Source: Orrella marina (GTDB lineage: Bacteria > Pseudomonadota > Gammaproteobacteria > Burkholderiales > Burkholderiaceae_B). From it: a stretch of 64,000 nt of DNA. How positions within the stretch are numbered: the stretch's first letter is position 1; each line of letters begins with the position of its first letter. Shown piece by piece: positions 19,961 to 28,172 of the stretch. The notes beneath the pieces were generated by a model, which worked only from the letters and a program-made list of their open reading frames with translations, had not been told where the DNA came from and made no database searches. Location: positions 806,001 to 870,000 of the forward strand of contig NZ_CP028901.1 in assembly GCF_003058465.1 (NCBI RefSeq). The letters run 5' to 3'. The position numbers were made by a program, and so were the translations under genes.

Positions 19961-20557
19961 ATGAATCAACGTATTGGATACGCTCGCATATCGACTGATG
20001 ACCAGCACCTAGACCTGCAGCGCGATGCGCTGACGCAGGCTGAGTGCGGCGTTATCTATGAGGAAGCGGCCAGCGGCAAGAATACGGCCCGACCAGAACT
20101 TGAGCAGTGTCGTAAGGCGCTACGGGCAGGTGATACCTTGGTAGTGTGGCGGCTGGATCGCCTCGGCCGCAGTTTGCCCGACTTGGTGCAGATCGTGTCC
20201 GAATTGGAGCAGCGCGGCGTCGGTTTCGAGAGCCTGACAGAGAAGATTGAGACGGGCAGCGCATCAGGCAAGTTGGTTTTCCATGTATTTGCGGCGCTGG
20301 CTGAGTTTGAGCGCGGTTTGATCCGGGAGCGGACTCAAGCCAGACTAGCTGCCGCTCGTGCCCGTGGTCGGGCAGGTGGCCGTAAGCCTAAGCTGGATGA
20401 CCAGCAGGTACGGGAGATCAGGGCGCTTTTGCGCGACCCTGGCATGCAGGTGGCAGACGTGGCTCGTCGTTACGGAGTGTCCCGCACCACACTTTACAAA
20501 CACGTTGGTGTTGTCACGCCAAGAATGCCGAGGAGTGAGAATGCTGCAACAACTTGA
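19961..20557 (+). CDS. Resident serine resolvase/invertase
   Basis: A 198-residue small serine recombinase with catalytic S11 in MNQRIGYARISTDDQ, DRLGRS, and a C-terminal HTH (VSRTTLYKHV). It is distinct from TniR. ATG 19961 fits the family start; ATG 19949 is also in frame. The mercury transposon ends 71 bp upstream, within the region where such genes carry their res site. The resolvase predates that insertion and probably belonged to an earlier element of the island. Confidence 0.9.
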   Translation: MNQRIGYARISTDDQHLDLQRDALTQAECGVIYEEAASGKNTARPELEQCRKALRAGDTLVVWRLDRLGRSLPDLVQIVSELEQRGVGFESLTEKIETGSASGKLVFHVFAALAEFERGLIRERTQARLAAARARGRAGGRKPKLDDQQVREIRALLRDPGMQVADVARRYGVSRTTLYKHVGVVTPRMPRSENAATT

Positions 20558-20605
20558 CCATGTTTGCGCCATGCAGCACTTGGAAATATAAGGCGAGAAT
20601 ATCTG

Positions 20606-21736
20606 ATGATTACTCAACGTAAACCACATCGCTTGCAAGGGCGCATTGCTGAAGTTTCTATTAAAGGCTTCCGTAGCCTTGAATGCATCGAGAAACTACA
20701 AATTCCGCAGTTAACGGTGTTAATAGGTGCGAATGGTGTAGGTAAGTCCAGCTTCATTCGCTTCTTTGAGATGTTAGGCTGGATGTTACGTGCCCACAGG
20801 CTACAAGAGTTTGTCGTACGAAAAGGTGGTGGCGACGATCAGTTTTTCATGGGGACTCGTACCACGCCAGAGATCAAGGCGGAAATTCGTATCGCTACCG
20901 ACAAAGGATTCAACGATTACCGGTTTGATATGGCGCATCTATCGGCCGGCGATACGTTGATGCTAACGCATGAGGCGTATCGGTATTCAGACGCCAGCAA
21001 AGGCAGGCAGGCGAGTTGGAGCAATTTGTCGGGCGTCGGCAGAGAATCCATGCTGCCAGATCAGAAGAATAAAACTGCAAAAACGATATACACGTTGCTG
21101 CGGCAATGCTCGACTTATCAGTTTCACGATACGTCAGCCAATGCAATGCTGCATCAGCGTTGGGATATCTCTGATTCGGCTTATCTGCGCTCGGACGGTG
21201 GAAATTTGGCTGCTGTGCTGCTGGATTTGCGTGAGAACGATAGTCCACGTTATCGCCAGCTCGTGCAACAAATTCAGCGTGTGTTTCCGACGCTGGAGGA
21301 TTTCGTGCTGGAACCAGTGGCAGGTAAGGTGCTACTGCGCTGGAAGAGCAAGTACAGCGACAAAGTTTTTGGTGCACATCTCACCTCAGATGGCTCCTTA
21401 CGGCTGTTTTGCCTATTGACCCTCCTAAGCCTACCCGACGAGCGTCTGCCGGATATATTGTTCTTTGACGAACCTGAGCTTGGTTTGCATCCACATGCCA
21501 TTACATTAGTATCGGAAATGCTCAAGCGTGTAGCAAAAACGCGACAGGTGTTCATCGCTACCCAGTCACCTTTCATGGTGGACTGTTTCGATCTGGAGAA
21601 CATGATTGTTGCCGAAGCCAGGGATGGAGCAACCACGCTGCGCAACCTACCGAGAGAGCAATATCAGCAATGGCTGGACGATGACTATCTCCTATCGGAT
21701 ATTTGGTTGAAAACGCCCGTTGGACTGTCTGTATGA
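20606..21736 (+). CDS. AAA family ATPase (OLD/RloA-like) of a two-gene putative defence module
   Basis: A 376-residue ATPase of the SMC/ABC-like AAA15/21 type. The P-loop GANGVGKS lies at residues 41-48, a signature-like SDGSLRLF near 261-268, Walker B FFDEPELGLHPH at 286-297, and a late IATQSPFMVD switch histidine-free loop. ATG 20606 is chosen because conserved sequence begins there. Its stop overlaps the start of a DUF4276 gene (ATGA), so the products probably act together. AAA plus Toprim-like pairs are a recurring anti-phage design. AT-richer than the transposon. Confidence 0.85.
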   Translation: MITQRKPHRLQGRIAEVSIKGFRSLECIEKLQIPQLTVLIGANGVGKSSFIRFFEMLGWMLRAHRLQEFVVRKGGGDDQFFMGTRTTPEIKAEIRIATDKGFNDYRFDMAHLSAGDTLMLTHEAYRYSDASKGRQASWSNLSGVGRESMLPDQKNKTAKTIYTLLRQCSTYQFHDTSANAMLHQRWDISDSAYLRSDGGNLAAVLLDLRENDSPRYRQLVQQIQRVFPTLEDFVLEPVAGKVLLRWKSKYSDKVFGAHLTSDGSLRLFCLLTLLSLPDERLPDILFFDEPELGLHPHAITLVSEMLKRVAKTRQVFIATQSPFMVDCFDLENMIVAEARDGATTLRNLPREQYQQWLDDDYLLSDIWLKTPVGLSV

Positions 21737-22377
21737 TTCGAGTGTGTATCGTTTGCGAAGGTGCGACAGAAGTTGAATTCGTCAAGTCCTGCTTGGTGCC
21801 GCATTTACTCAATCACGGCGTAAATGCATACCCCTCCATCGTACAAGCGCCGTCAGGTCGGCACCGTGGTGGTCGTGTGACTGTCGACCGGCTTGCGCGC
21901 TTTATTTCACATGAGTACCACGCAGCAGACCGGCTGACTACATTGGTAGATTATTATGGCTTTCAGGATGCGGAGGGCCGCACACGCAATGAGTTGGAGC
22001 GAGATATTCTTGATTGCGTTGTAAGGTATGCCGCTGGCGTTGATCCAAGGTTTGTTCGCCCGTACGTGCAGATGCATGAGTTTGAAGGGTTGTTATTCTC
22101 CGATGTTGAACAGTTTCAGTATGTGCTTGACGGCTGGGATGCCGACGTTCGCCAGACGCTGATTAACATTCGAGAGCAGTTCCAGACCCCAGAAGATATC
22201 AACAACAGTCGTCAGACGGCTCCATCCAAACGGATACTTGCCTCCTTTCCTGATGGAAGCTACAGCAAGACTGAACATGGCCCGGTGATCGCTGACGCCA
22301 TCGGGCTTACCACGATTCGCCAGCAGTGCCCTCAATTTGATGGCTGGATAACCATGCTTGAAGAATGGACTAAATAG
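21733..22377 (+). CDS. DUF4276 family (Toprim-like) partner protein
   Basis: A 214-residue protein. The opening VCIVCEGATEVEFVKSCLVPHL carries the acidic Glu of a Toprim-like fold; further conserved parts are TLVDYYGF (Asp) and YVQMHEFEGLLFSD. Such proteins are found beside AAA ATPases in defence loci, where they may be nucleases. The ATG overlaps the ATPase stop. The nuclease role is inferred. Confidence 0.8.
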   Translation: MIRVCIVCEGATEVEFVKSCLVPHLLNHGVNAYPSIVQAPSGRHRGGRVTVDRLARFISHEYHAADRLTTLVDYYGFQDAEGRTRNELERDILDCVVRYAAGVDPRFVRPYVQMHEFEGLLFSDVEQFQYVLDGWDADVRQTLINIREQFQTPEDINNSRQTAPSKRILASFPDGSYSKTEHGPVIADAIGLTTIRQQCPQFDGWITMLEEWTK

Positions 22378-22413
22378 CACAAAAAGTCCTTAGCCAGGAC
22401 GAACGAAACGGGA

Positions 22414-22662
22414 ATGAGCATGACGAAGCCGCACCAGTACAACCAAGATGGGCCTTTTTTCATCACCAAGGAAGTTGCGGCTCAAATGATCGCCGGCGGC
22501 TACGAGTTCGAGCCGCCGCTCATTCCTTGCTCCATCCGACTGGGTGACATACTGGAGCGCATGACCGTTGCCGAGCTGGCATTGCAGCCAGGCGAGATCG
22601 CAGAGCAGGAACGCAAGCGCCGACAAAACAAGCAGTCTTCACGCTACGGATCCAATGGGTAA
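22414..22662 (+). CDS. Small hypothetical protein, paralogue of 26910-27191
   Basis: An 82-residue protein of unknown function. Its core PFFITKEVAAQMIAGGYEFEPP and LGDILERM...ELALQPGEIAEQERKRRQ closely matches the protein at 26910-27191. The paralogue sits directly before a zeta-like toxin gene. Here it sits between the DUF4276 gene and the split helical-repeat gene, whose ATG (22655) overlaps its stop. It could be an orphan antitoxin or a component of the neighbouring system. Confidence 0.7.
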   Translation: MSMTKPHQYNQDGPFFITKEVAAQMIAGGYEFEPPLIPCSIRLGDILERMTVAELALQPGEIAEQERKRRQNKQSSRYGSNG

Positions 22663-23380
22663 ATTAATGACAGCGGATGGGGCAGCGGTAGACGAGACGG
22701 AATTGGCTGCGCAGCTTCGCACATGCGGTTTGGTTCGTACTGTTGCGGATCGTGGGTATCGTCGCTTGGATGATAGCCATTCTGCATTGCTCGAGACTCT
22801 TGCAATAATATTGAACGCTACTGATGCGCCACCGATTGACCTCAATATCGAAGAAGCGCTGGCGGAGTTGAAGGGACCACGCTTCTTCTTTGTCCAGCAT
22901 GTTCTATGCGATCTGATACCCCTTCTGAGCGTAGATCAGGATGTCCTTCTTGCCTTCATCACGCGCCTGCTTGACGCGGGCGGCAACGACCTGGCTGCAG
23001 GCACCCCTAGTACTGCTTTTGGGGATTGGACTAAGAAGAGCGCAGCCAGGCCTTTCAAGGTCTACGAAGCAGTACGTGCCGGTGATGGCCTGGCTCTGCG
23101 TCAACTATTCACGGTTCTCGTAATGAACGACGATATCGAGGAAAGCCTCATTTTTGCGCAGGCTCACGAGAGGGAGGCGAAGCTCGCCGCCCTCTCTGCT
23201 TTGGGTGCCATGGAGCTGGGTGAACGCTACGATGAGGTGCTCAACATCCTGCTCCAAGAGGCGTCCAGTAATGACGAAGACATCGCACTCCGGTCCCTCG
23301 AAGCGGGCTATCGTGCTGCTGCACAGCGAAAAACACTTGCACCAGTCGGTTTTGACGAACAACTTGAACGGGTCGTTTAG
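22655..23380 (+). CDS. Helical-repeat protein, N-terminal part, ended by an in-frame TAG
   Basis: Function not recognised. A 241-residue, mostly alpha-helical product (ELAAQLRTCGLV..., ALLETLAIIL, repeated amphipathic helices). It ends at TAG 23378-23380 after LERVV. The same frame continues open without break to 24385, so the two pieces probably form one gene of about 576 codons interrupted by an amber codon (one base from CAG). ATG 22655 overlaps the previous stop; ATG 22667 is an alternative. Confidence 0.6.
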   Translation: MGKLMTADGAAVDETELAAQLRTCGLVRTVADRGYRRLDDSHSALLETLAIILNATDAPPIDLNIEEALAELKGPRFFFVQHVLCDLIPLLSVDQDVLLAFITRLLDAGGNDLAAGTPSTAFGDWTKKSAARPFKVYEAVRAGDGLALRQLFTVLVMNDDIEESLIFAQAHEREAKLAALSALGAMELGERYDEVLNILLQEASSNDEDIALRSLEAGYRAAAQRKTLAPVGFDEQLERVV

Positions 23381-23404
23381 ACGAGAAGTCCCATCTCGAT
23401 CCAC

Positions 23405-24385
23405 TTGGCAGTGGACCTGCTGTGGCGTCACCAGGTCGGGCTCACAGAAAACGCTATGAACCTGTGCCTTGATGCCGCTGCGGATGTTGACCCAGATAGC
23501 GCAGGAACGATTTCGCACCTCGACCACGCAGCATATCAGCTTGTGGGCGCTGGGCATGCTAAGAAAGTGATTTTCCTGCTTCGTGAGTTATTTGATCGTT
23601 CAAAAGGCCGGATTACGCTGAACGCGTTCCAGAGCACTTGCTACACGCTGAAAAATGCCGGCTCTGATGTGATGGGTGACGCGGTTGTGTATTGGCTGCT
23701 GAACGGGATTATGTACACCCACCAATGCGTGGCTAGCGAAGTTTGCGGTGTCGGAAACGATGATCCTCCCTTCTCCATCCCTACGTCATCTCTTCCATTG
23801 GAGCCATTGGATCAACTATATCTCTGCCGCAAGGCCATTGGGTGGTTCTTCATTGATCCTCTGGCCGCAGTTGCTATACCGTTAGCGGTACTTCGCGATG
23901 GGTCTTCAGATATCAAAAATGATGTCCTCGATCTGATCTATCACCCCTTGCTCGTGAGCTATGGGGGAAAGTTGAAGGACTACCTTGAGCGTTACGCTGA
24001 GAGCATCCCGGACCTTGCTGAAGTGCTCACACGAAAGGCAGCACTTCAAGATGCGATGGAAGGTATTGAGCGTTTAGTCGAGCTGCACCCTAGTGAAATG
24101 CAGCGCGAGGCGGCACACGTTCTATGGCACGAGCAGATGGAACGGGGCATGGAGCAGGGGCGCCGGGAATCTATTTTTGAGGATCTCGTCGCCAAACAAT
24201 ACATCCTGTATGGCCGATCGTCGTTGACGCCGATCCACACCGGAGAGGGCACCACACATCTCACCGAGACTGCGATGCATTCGTTCTCGGTCTCGTCCGA
24301 GTTGCCCATCCTCAACGTCGTTGACCCAGTTGGACTCGATCATATGCTCCTCCAGTTTAGGCTTGAGCAGCGAGAGCAGAGATGA
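23405..24385 (+). CDS. Helical-repeat protein, C-terminal part
   Basis: The open frame after the TAG, in the same register as 22655-23380. The annotated TTG start at 23405 (or GTG 23411) has no clear ribosome site, which favours a broken single gene or readthrough. The product is about 326 residues, helical, with no motif I recognise; it resembles HEAT/TPR-like scaffolds. The stop overlaps the ATG of the nuclease-like gene at 24382, so the operon order was intact before the mutation. Confidence 0.6.
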   Translation: MAVDLLWRHQVGLTENAMNLCLDAAADVDPDSAGTISHLDHAAYQLVGAGHAKKVIFLLRELFDRSKGRITLNAFQSTCYTLKNAGSDVMGDAVVYWLLNGIMYTHQCVASEVCGVGNDDPPFSIPTSSLPLEPLDQLYLCRKAIGWFFIDPLAAVAIPLAVLRDGSSDIKNDVLDLIYHPLLVSYGGKLKDYLERYAESIPDLAEVLTRKAALQDAMEGIERLVELHPSEMQREAAHVLWHEQMERGMEQGRRESIFEDLVAKQYILYGRSSLTPIHTGEGTTHLTETAMHSFSVSSELPILNVVDPVGLDHMLLQFRLEQREQR

Positions 24386-26091
24386 AACTTGTCGTGATGC
24401 ACTATCTGCGCTCGCTACGCGAGCGTGACGAACTCGACGCTATTCTGCCTGATCTTTTGGCTGAAAGTGGTTTTGAAGTTCTAACCCGTCCCCGTCGCGG
24501 CACCCGGCAAGCTGGTGTCGACGTAGCAGCAGTTGGCCCCAATCCAGATCGGGATGGCACTCGAAGTCTGTTCCTATTCACGATCAAGTCCGGTGATTTG
24601 ACACGAGAGCATTGGGATACCGGCCAGCAGGCCGTGCGTCCGTCGCTGAATGAGGTTTTGGATGACTATATCCCGAATCGCATCCCGCCCCATTTTGCGG
24701 ATCTGCCTGTCGTTATATGCGTCTGCATGGGCGGTGAGATGCGTGAGGATGTTCGGGCACAGTGGAGCGGTTACTGTCGGAAGAACGAGAGAGCTGAAAT
24801 TCACTTTGCCGAATGGAACGGGGATCGTCTTTCAGATCTGATCCTTAGCGGTATGTTGCGTGCTGAGTTAATTGAGAGCGAGAATCGAGGGCTGTTTCAG
24901 AAGGCACTAGCGATGCTTGATCAGCCCGAGGTCGCTTATCGGCATTTCCGTCACTTACTCAATGTCATTTTCACTGAGCCGAAGAATCAGACCGAGCGCA
25001 CACGTCAGCTACGCAAGGCCTACCTGTGCCTTTGGATACTCTTTGTCTGGGCTCGCGATGCCGATAATCTTGAGGCCGCGTATCGAGCATCCGAGTTGGT
25101 GCTGCTACGCAGTTGGCCTCACTGTGATATTACCCGTCTGCGCAAGGGAGCGACGCAACACGAGCGGCTAGCTCATTTCGATCAAGTCTTGCAGCTGCAC
25201 TTCATCATCGCTCACCTTCTACTTGTCGAGAAGATTGGCCCGTTCGCTGACAAGCGCTATGCGCTTTCAATGGCCGTGAATTCACGCAACGCAGTCGACA
25301 TTAACATCGCGCTATTCGAGGCGCTGGGGAGGTTGTCTCTCCACGGGCTATGGCTGGATGCTATAAGTGCCGGGGAGGACGAGTCATTCGCGCAGGCAAT
25401 GAGTGAAAGGGCGGACAAGGTGCTCAACATAGCGATTGGGATGCTGAATGCGAATCCGACGCTTGCCGTTCCCGTTCGTGACGATTTCACGATTGAACTG
25501 GCTCTGTTTATGCGTCTCGCAGCTGTGCGCGGACGCCTATCTAATGTCGCCGACTACATCCGCAGCATGTCCGACCATCTCTGCTACGGACTGAGGGCTC
25601 GGCGGCATTATCCGACGCCGACGACAGAATATCGTGATGTCCTCTCACATCCGAGGGACCGCAGCGATGCATACTTCGAAGAGCATACGCGTGCGGGGAT
25701 TCTTTACACTTTCGTGCTCGCTTGGCTTGCGATGATAGGAGATCAGGAGCGAGCAGAGCAGTTGCGCAGCACGCTGTTAGAGTACGCTCCGCACATGACC
25801 CACCAAATCTGGATTCCCGACGCACGAACGGATGAGGTTTTCTGGGATGGTGATCGAGATCACGGGGTGTCGGTACCAGGTCTGCCACTCAATGACTCGC
25901 TAGAGGCCGTTTTTAGCCTACTGAACCGTGTGATGAAGGAGTATCCGCTGGATGAGCGGATAAGCGCTGTCCGAAATCACCTGACTCCTATTTTTCTTAT
26001 GGCCTGCCGCCACTATCGCATGCCTGTACCACCGCATGTTTCGCTCTTCACCGGATGTCGTTCAGTTTCTTTGATGGAAAAAGCACTATGA
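24382..26091 (+). CDS. PD-(D/E)XK-like nuclease with long helical C-terminus (putative defence effector)
   Basis: A 569-residue protein. The first about 75 residues resemble the restriction-endonuclease fold: a helix (ILPDLLAESGFEVL), then GVDVAAVG with candidate Asp D47, then the strand LFLFTIKSGD with K69. The usual Glu/Gln of the (D/E)XK motif is Thr here, so activity is uncertain. The remaining roughly 450 residues are helical repeats. It is translationally coupled to the upstream helical-repeat gene. I do not recognise this pair as a named system; the context is an anti-phage island. Confidence 0.65.
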   Translation: MKLVVMHYLRSLRERDELDAILPDLLAESGFEVLTRPRRGTRQAGVDVAAVGPNPDRDGTRSLFLFTIKSGDLTREHWDTGQQAVRPSLNEVLDDYIPNRIPPHFADLPVVICVCMGGEMREDVRAQWSGYCRKNERAEIHFAEWNGDRLSDLILSGMLRAELIESENRGLFQKALAMLDQPEVAYRHFRHLLNVIFTEPKNQTERTRQLRKAYLCLWILFVWARDADNLEAAYRASELVLLRSWPHCDITRLRKGATQHERLAHFDQVLQLHFIIAHLLLVEKIGPFADKRYALSMAVNSRNAVDINIALFEALGRLSLHGLWLDAISAGEDESFAQAMSERADKVLNIAIGMLNANPTLAVPVRDDFTIELALFMRLAAVRGRLSNVADYIRSMSDHLCYGLRARRHYPTPTTEYRDVLSHPRDRSDAYFEEHTRAGILYTFVLAWLAMIGDQERAEQLRSTLLEYAPHMTHQIWIPDARTDEVFWDGDRDHGVSVPGLPLNDSLEAVFSLLNRVMKEYPLDERISAVRNHLTPIFLMACRHYRMPVPPHVSLFTGCRSVSLMEKAL

Positions 26092-26165
26092 GTGATCTTT
26101 TTCGCATTTCATTAAACTGCTTCAACTGGTAGTGTTTTTGATTTGTTTGAGTGACTGCATTGAAA

Positions 26166-26189
26166 TATAATTGCTGTCATAGATAGCAA
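26166..26189 (+). promoter_or_regulatory. fitAB promoter and operator
   Basis: TATAAT at 26166-26171, immediately followed by the dyad TTGCTGTC-ATA-GATAGCAA (26171-26189, 7 of 8 paired). It sits 17 bp before the antitoxin start, as expected for autoregulation by a ribbon-helix-helix antitoxin. Confidence 0.6.
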
Positions 26190-26206
26190 ATTACAGAGTT
26201 TGAATT

Positions 26207-26461
26207 ATGGCAATCCTGACTGTAAGAAACGTGCCGGATGACGTGCATCGTGCTTTGCGTGTGCGGGCAGCCGAGCACGGTCGCAGCACGGAAGCCGAGG
26301 TGCGCGAGATTCTGGCGGCAGCGGTCAAGCCAGAGAAGCGTGTGCGTGTAGGGGATGCGCTGGCCGCCATCGGTCGCAAGGTTGGCCTGACTGACGAAGA
26401 ATTTGCTGTCTTCGAGAATGTGCGCGACAAGACGCCGGCCAAGCCTGTGAGTTTCGACTAA
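26207..26461 (+). CDS. fitA: FitA/VapB-type antitoxin
   Basis: An 84-residue ribbon-helix-helix protein: TVRNVPDDVHRALRVRAAEHGRSTEAEVREIL is the FitA-type N-terminal DNA-binding fold, and the tail should wrap the toxin. The stop is directly followed by the toxin ATG (TAAATG). Confidence 0.87.
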   Translation: MAILTVRNVPDDVHRALRVRAAEHGRSTEAEVREILAAAVKPEKRVRVGDALAAIGRKVGLTDEEFAVFENVRDKTPAKPVSFD

Positions 26462-26881
26462 ATGATCATCCTGGATACCAATGTCGTTTCAGAGGCGATG
26501 AAGCCGGAACCGGATGCGACCGTAATAGCCTGGCTGAACGAGCAGGCAGCGGAAACCTTGTATCTATCGAGCATTACCTTGGCCGAACTGCTGTTCGGCA
26601 TCGGGGCGCTGCCGCAGGGCAAGCGCAAGAACATGCTCGACCGTGCTCTTACCGAGCTGCTGGAGTTGTTCAAGGATCGAGTCTTGCCGTTCGACACGGA
26701 TGCGGCCTGCCACTATGCGGACCTTGCCGTGACAGCCAAGAACGGCAGGCGTGGTTTCCCGACGCCAGACGGTTACATCGCAGCCATTGCCGCATCGCGG
26801 GGCTTCATGGTGGCGTCGCGCGACGCCGCTCCCTATGATGCAGTTGGCATGGCCGTTATCAATCCCTGGAAAGACGTATAG
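26462..26881 (+). CDS. fitB: FitB/VapC-type PIN-domain toxin
   Basis: A 139-residue PIN-domain ribonuclease. The acidic site is D5 (MIILDTNVVSE), E42 (TLAELLFG), D103 (TPDGYIAA) and D121 (ASRDAAPY). All four positions are intact. Co-transcribed with the antitoxin. Likely stabilises the island. Confidence 0.9.
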   Translation: MIILDTNVVSEAMKPEPDATVIAWLNEQAAETLYLSSITLAELLFGIGALPQGKRKNMLDRALTELLELFKDRVLPFDTDAACHYADLAVTAKNGRRGFPTPDGYIAAIAASRGFMVASRDAAPYDAVGMAVINPWKDV

Positions 26882-26909
26882 CAATGATTCCGACGAGATC
26901 GGTTTTGAA

Positions 26910-27191
26910 ATGAATGCTGTAGAAATCGAACAAGCCATTACCGATCCACGACTATCGGAGCAGCAGCGCGTGAAGCAGCAAGACGCTACCGAACCGTTTT
27001 TCATCACTGAAGAAATTGAGGCCGTGATGCTCGCCGCTGGCTACGAGTTCGAGCCGCCACCCATTGCCTGCACGGGGCGTCTGCGCGACGTGTTAGAGCG
27101 TATGGGGGATACCGAGCTTGCATTGCAATTGGGCGAGATCGCCGACCAGGAGCGTGTACGTCGGCAAGCTTCTTGCTTATCTGGAGGGTAG
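26910..27191 (+). CDS. Small protein preceding the zeta-like toxin (putative antitoxin), paralogue of 22414-22662
   Basis: A 93-residue protein with PFFITEEIEAVMLAAGYEFEPP and LRDVLERM...ELALQLGEIADQERVRRQ, closely similar to the 22414 protein. It ends 6 bp before the zeta-like kinase gene, which suggests that it is the antitoxin or a partner. No HTH or RHH is obvious. Confidence 0.7.
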   Translation: MNAVEIEQAITDPRLSEQQRVKQQDATEPFFITEEIEAVMLAAGYEFEPPPIACTGRLRDVLERMGDTELALQLGEIADQERVRRQASCLSGG

Positions 27192-27197
27192 GGCGGA

Positions 27198-27370
27198 ATG
27201 ACTACCACACCGACTTGCTGGATCATTGCTGGCCCCAACGGTGCCGGGAAAACGACTTTTGCGCTGGATTACTTGCCTGCAGTGGCTCAATGCCAGACGT
27301 TCATTAATGCCGACCTGATCGCTGCGGGTCTGTCACCCTTGAATCCTGAGCGTGAGCAGTTGGCTGCGTC
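27198..27370 (+). pseudogene. Zeta-toxin-like kinase, 5' fragment
   Basis: Encodes [20 protein letters not shown] (Walker A GPNGAGKT) and [14 protein letters not shown], the start of a zeta-toxin/UDP-sugar-kinase-like ATPase. The frame is cut by an IS21 element inserted after 27370. Joining 27370 to 29809 restores a continuous frame reading EQLAASKLYLAEIDR. Confidence 0.88.
27364..27370. repeat. Left target duplication of the IS21 element
   Basis: CTGCGTC, repeated at 29802-29808 on the other side of the element. Confidence 0.75.
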
Positions 27371-27431
27371 TGTCAATGGCCATTAATTTTGACCCACCTT
27401 TGGCCAATAAAATTGACCCACCTTTCTAAGA

Positions 27432-28172
27432 TTAATTTGCGGTTTTCTGTTTCAAGCGATAACTCTCTCCTCCCAGCATAAAGATCTGTGAATGGTGAAT
27501 GACCCGGTCAATGATCGGCACCGCCACGTTGTCGTCATGGAAGAACTCACCCCAACTGGTGAAGTCTTTATTGGTGGTCAGGATGATGGACCGGTATTCA
27601 TACAGGCTGTTGATTAGCTGGAACAGGTTGTAGCGGGCCTGTCGTGTCATTGGCAGGTAACCTAGCTCATCAATGATCAGAAGGTCGTATTTGGCCAGGG
27701 AACTGACCCGCCTTTTGAGCTCTCCTTTCATCTCGGCCAGTTCAAGCTCTTCGACCAAATCCAGGGCGTTGCGAAACAGTACCCTGTATCCAGCTTGCAC
27801 AGCCTTGTGACCGATACCGATGGCCAGGTGGGTCTTGCCCACACCGGGTGGTCCGATGAACACGAGGTTGTTTCGTTCGTCGATGAACTGGAAGTCCAGC
27901 AAGGCATTGACCTGACGCTTGGTGATGGTGGTCTGATGTCGGTAATCAAAGCCCTCCAGGCGCTTGTCTGACGGGAATGACGCCAGCTTCTGGTTGCGAC
28001 GCACGCGGTTATCCTGGCGCTGAATCAGTTCGTGTTCGGCAAGCCGATCGGCAAAGTTGAGATAGGACATTTCATTGGCCTCTGCCTCGGCCAATAAATT
28101 GGTGAGTTCATCGGCAGTCGCGCTCAGTCGCAGACTGCGATAGCGGGCCACGGTTCGTTCAAGCTGGCTCAT
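27432..28172 (-). CDS. istB: IS21 helper ATPase IstB
   Basis: A 246-residue DnaC/AAA+-like ATPase that assists IstA in strand transfer. The P-loop is GPPGVGKT and Walker B is LLIIDELGYLP. It overlaps the end of istA by 14 bp. Confidence 0.95.
   Translation of the reverse strand: MSQLERTVARYRSLRLSATADELTNLLAEAEANEMSYLNFADRLAEHELIQRQDNRVRRNQKLASFPSDKRLEGFDYRHQTTITKRQVNALLDFQFIDERNNLVFIGPPGVGKTHLAIGIGHKAVQAGYRVLFRNALDLVEELELAEMKGELKRRVSSLAKYDLLIIDELGYLPMTRQARYNLFQLINSLYEYRSIILTTNKDFTSWGEFFHDDNVAVPIIDRVIHHSQIFMLGGESYRLKQKTAN

Noticed and set aside
20606..22377. Calling the AAA/DUF4276 pair PARIS
   Set aside because: PARIS partner is DUF4435; the partner here reads as DUF4276, so only an analogy is justified.
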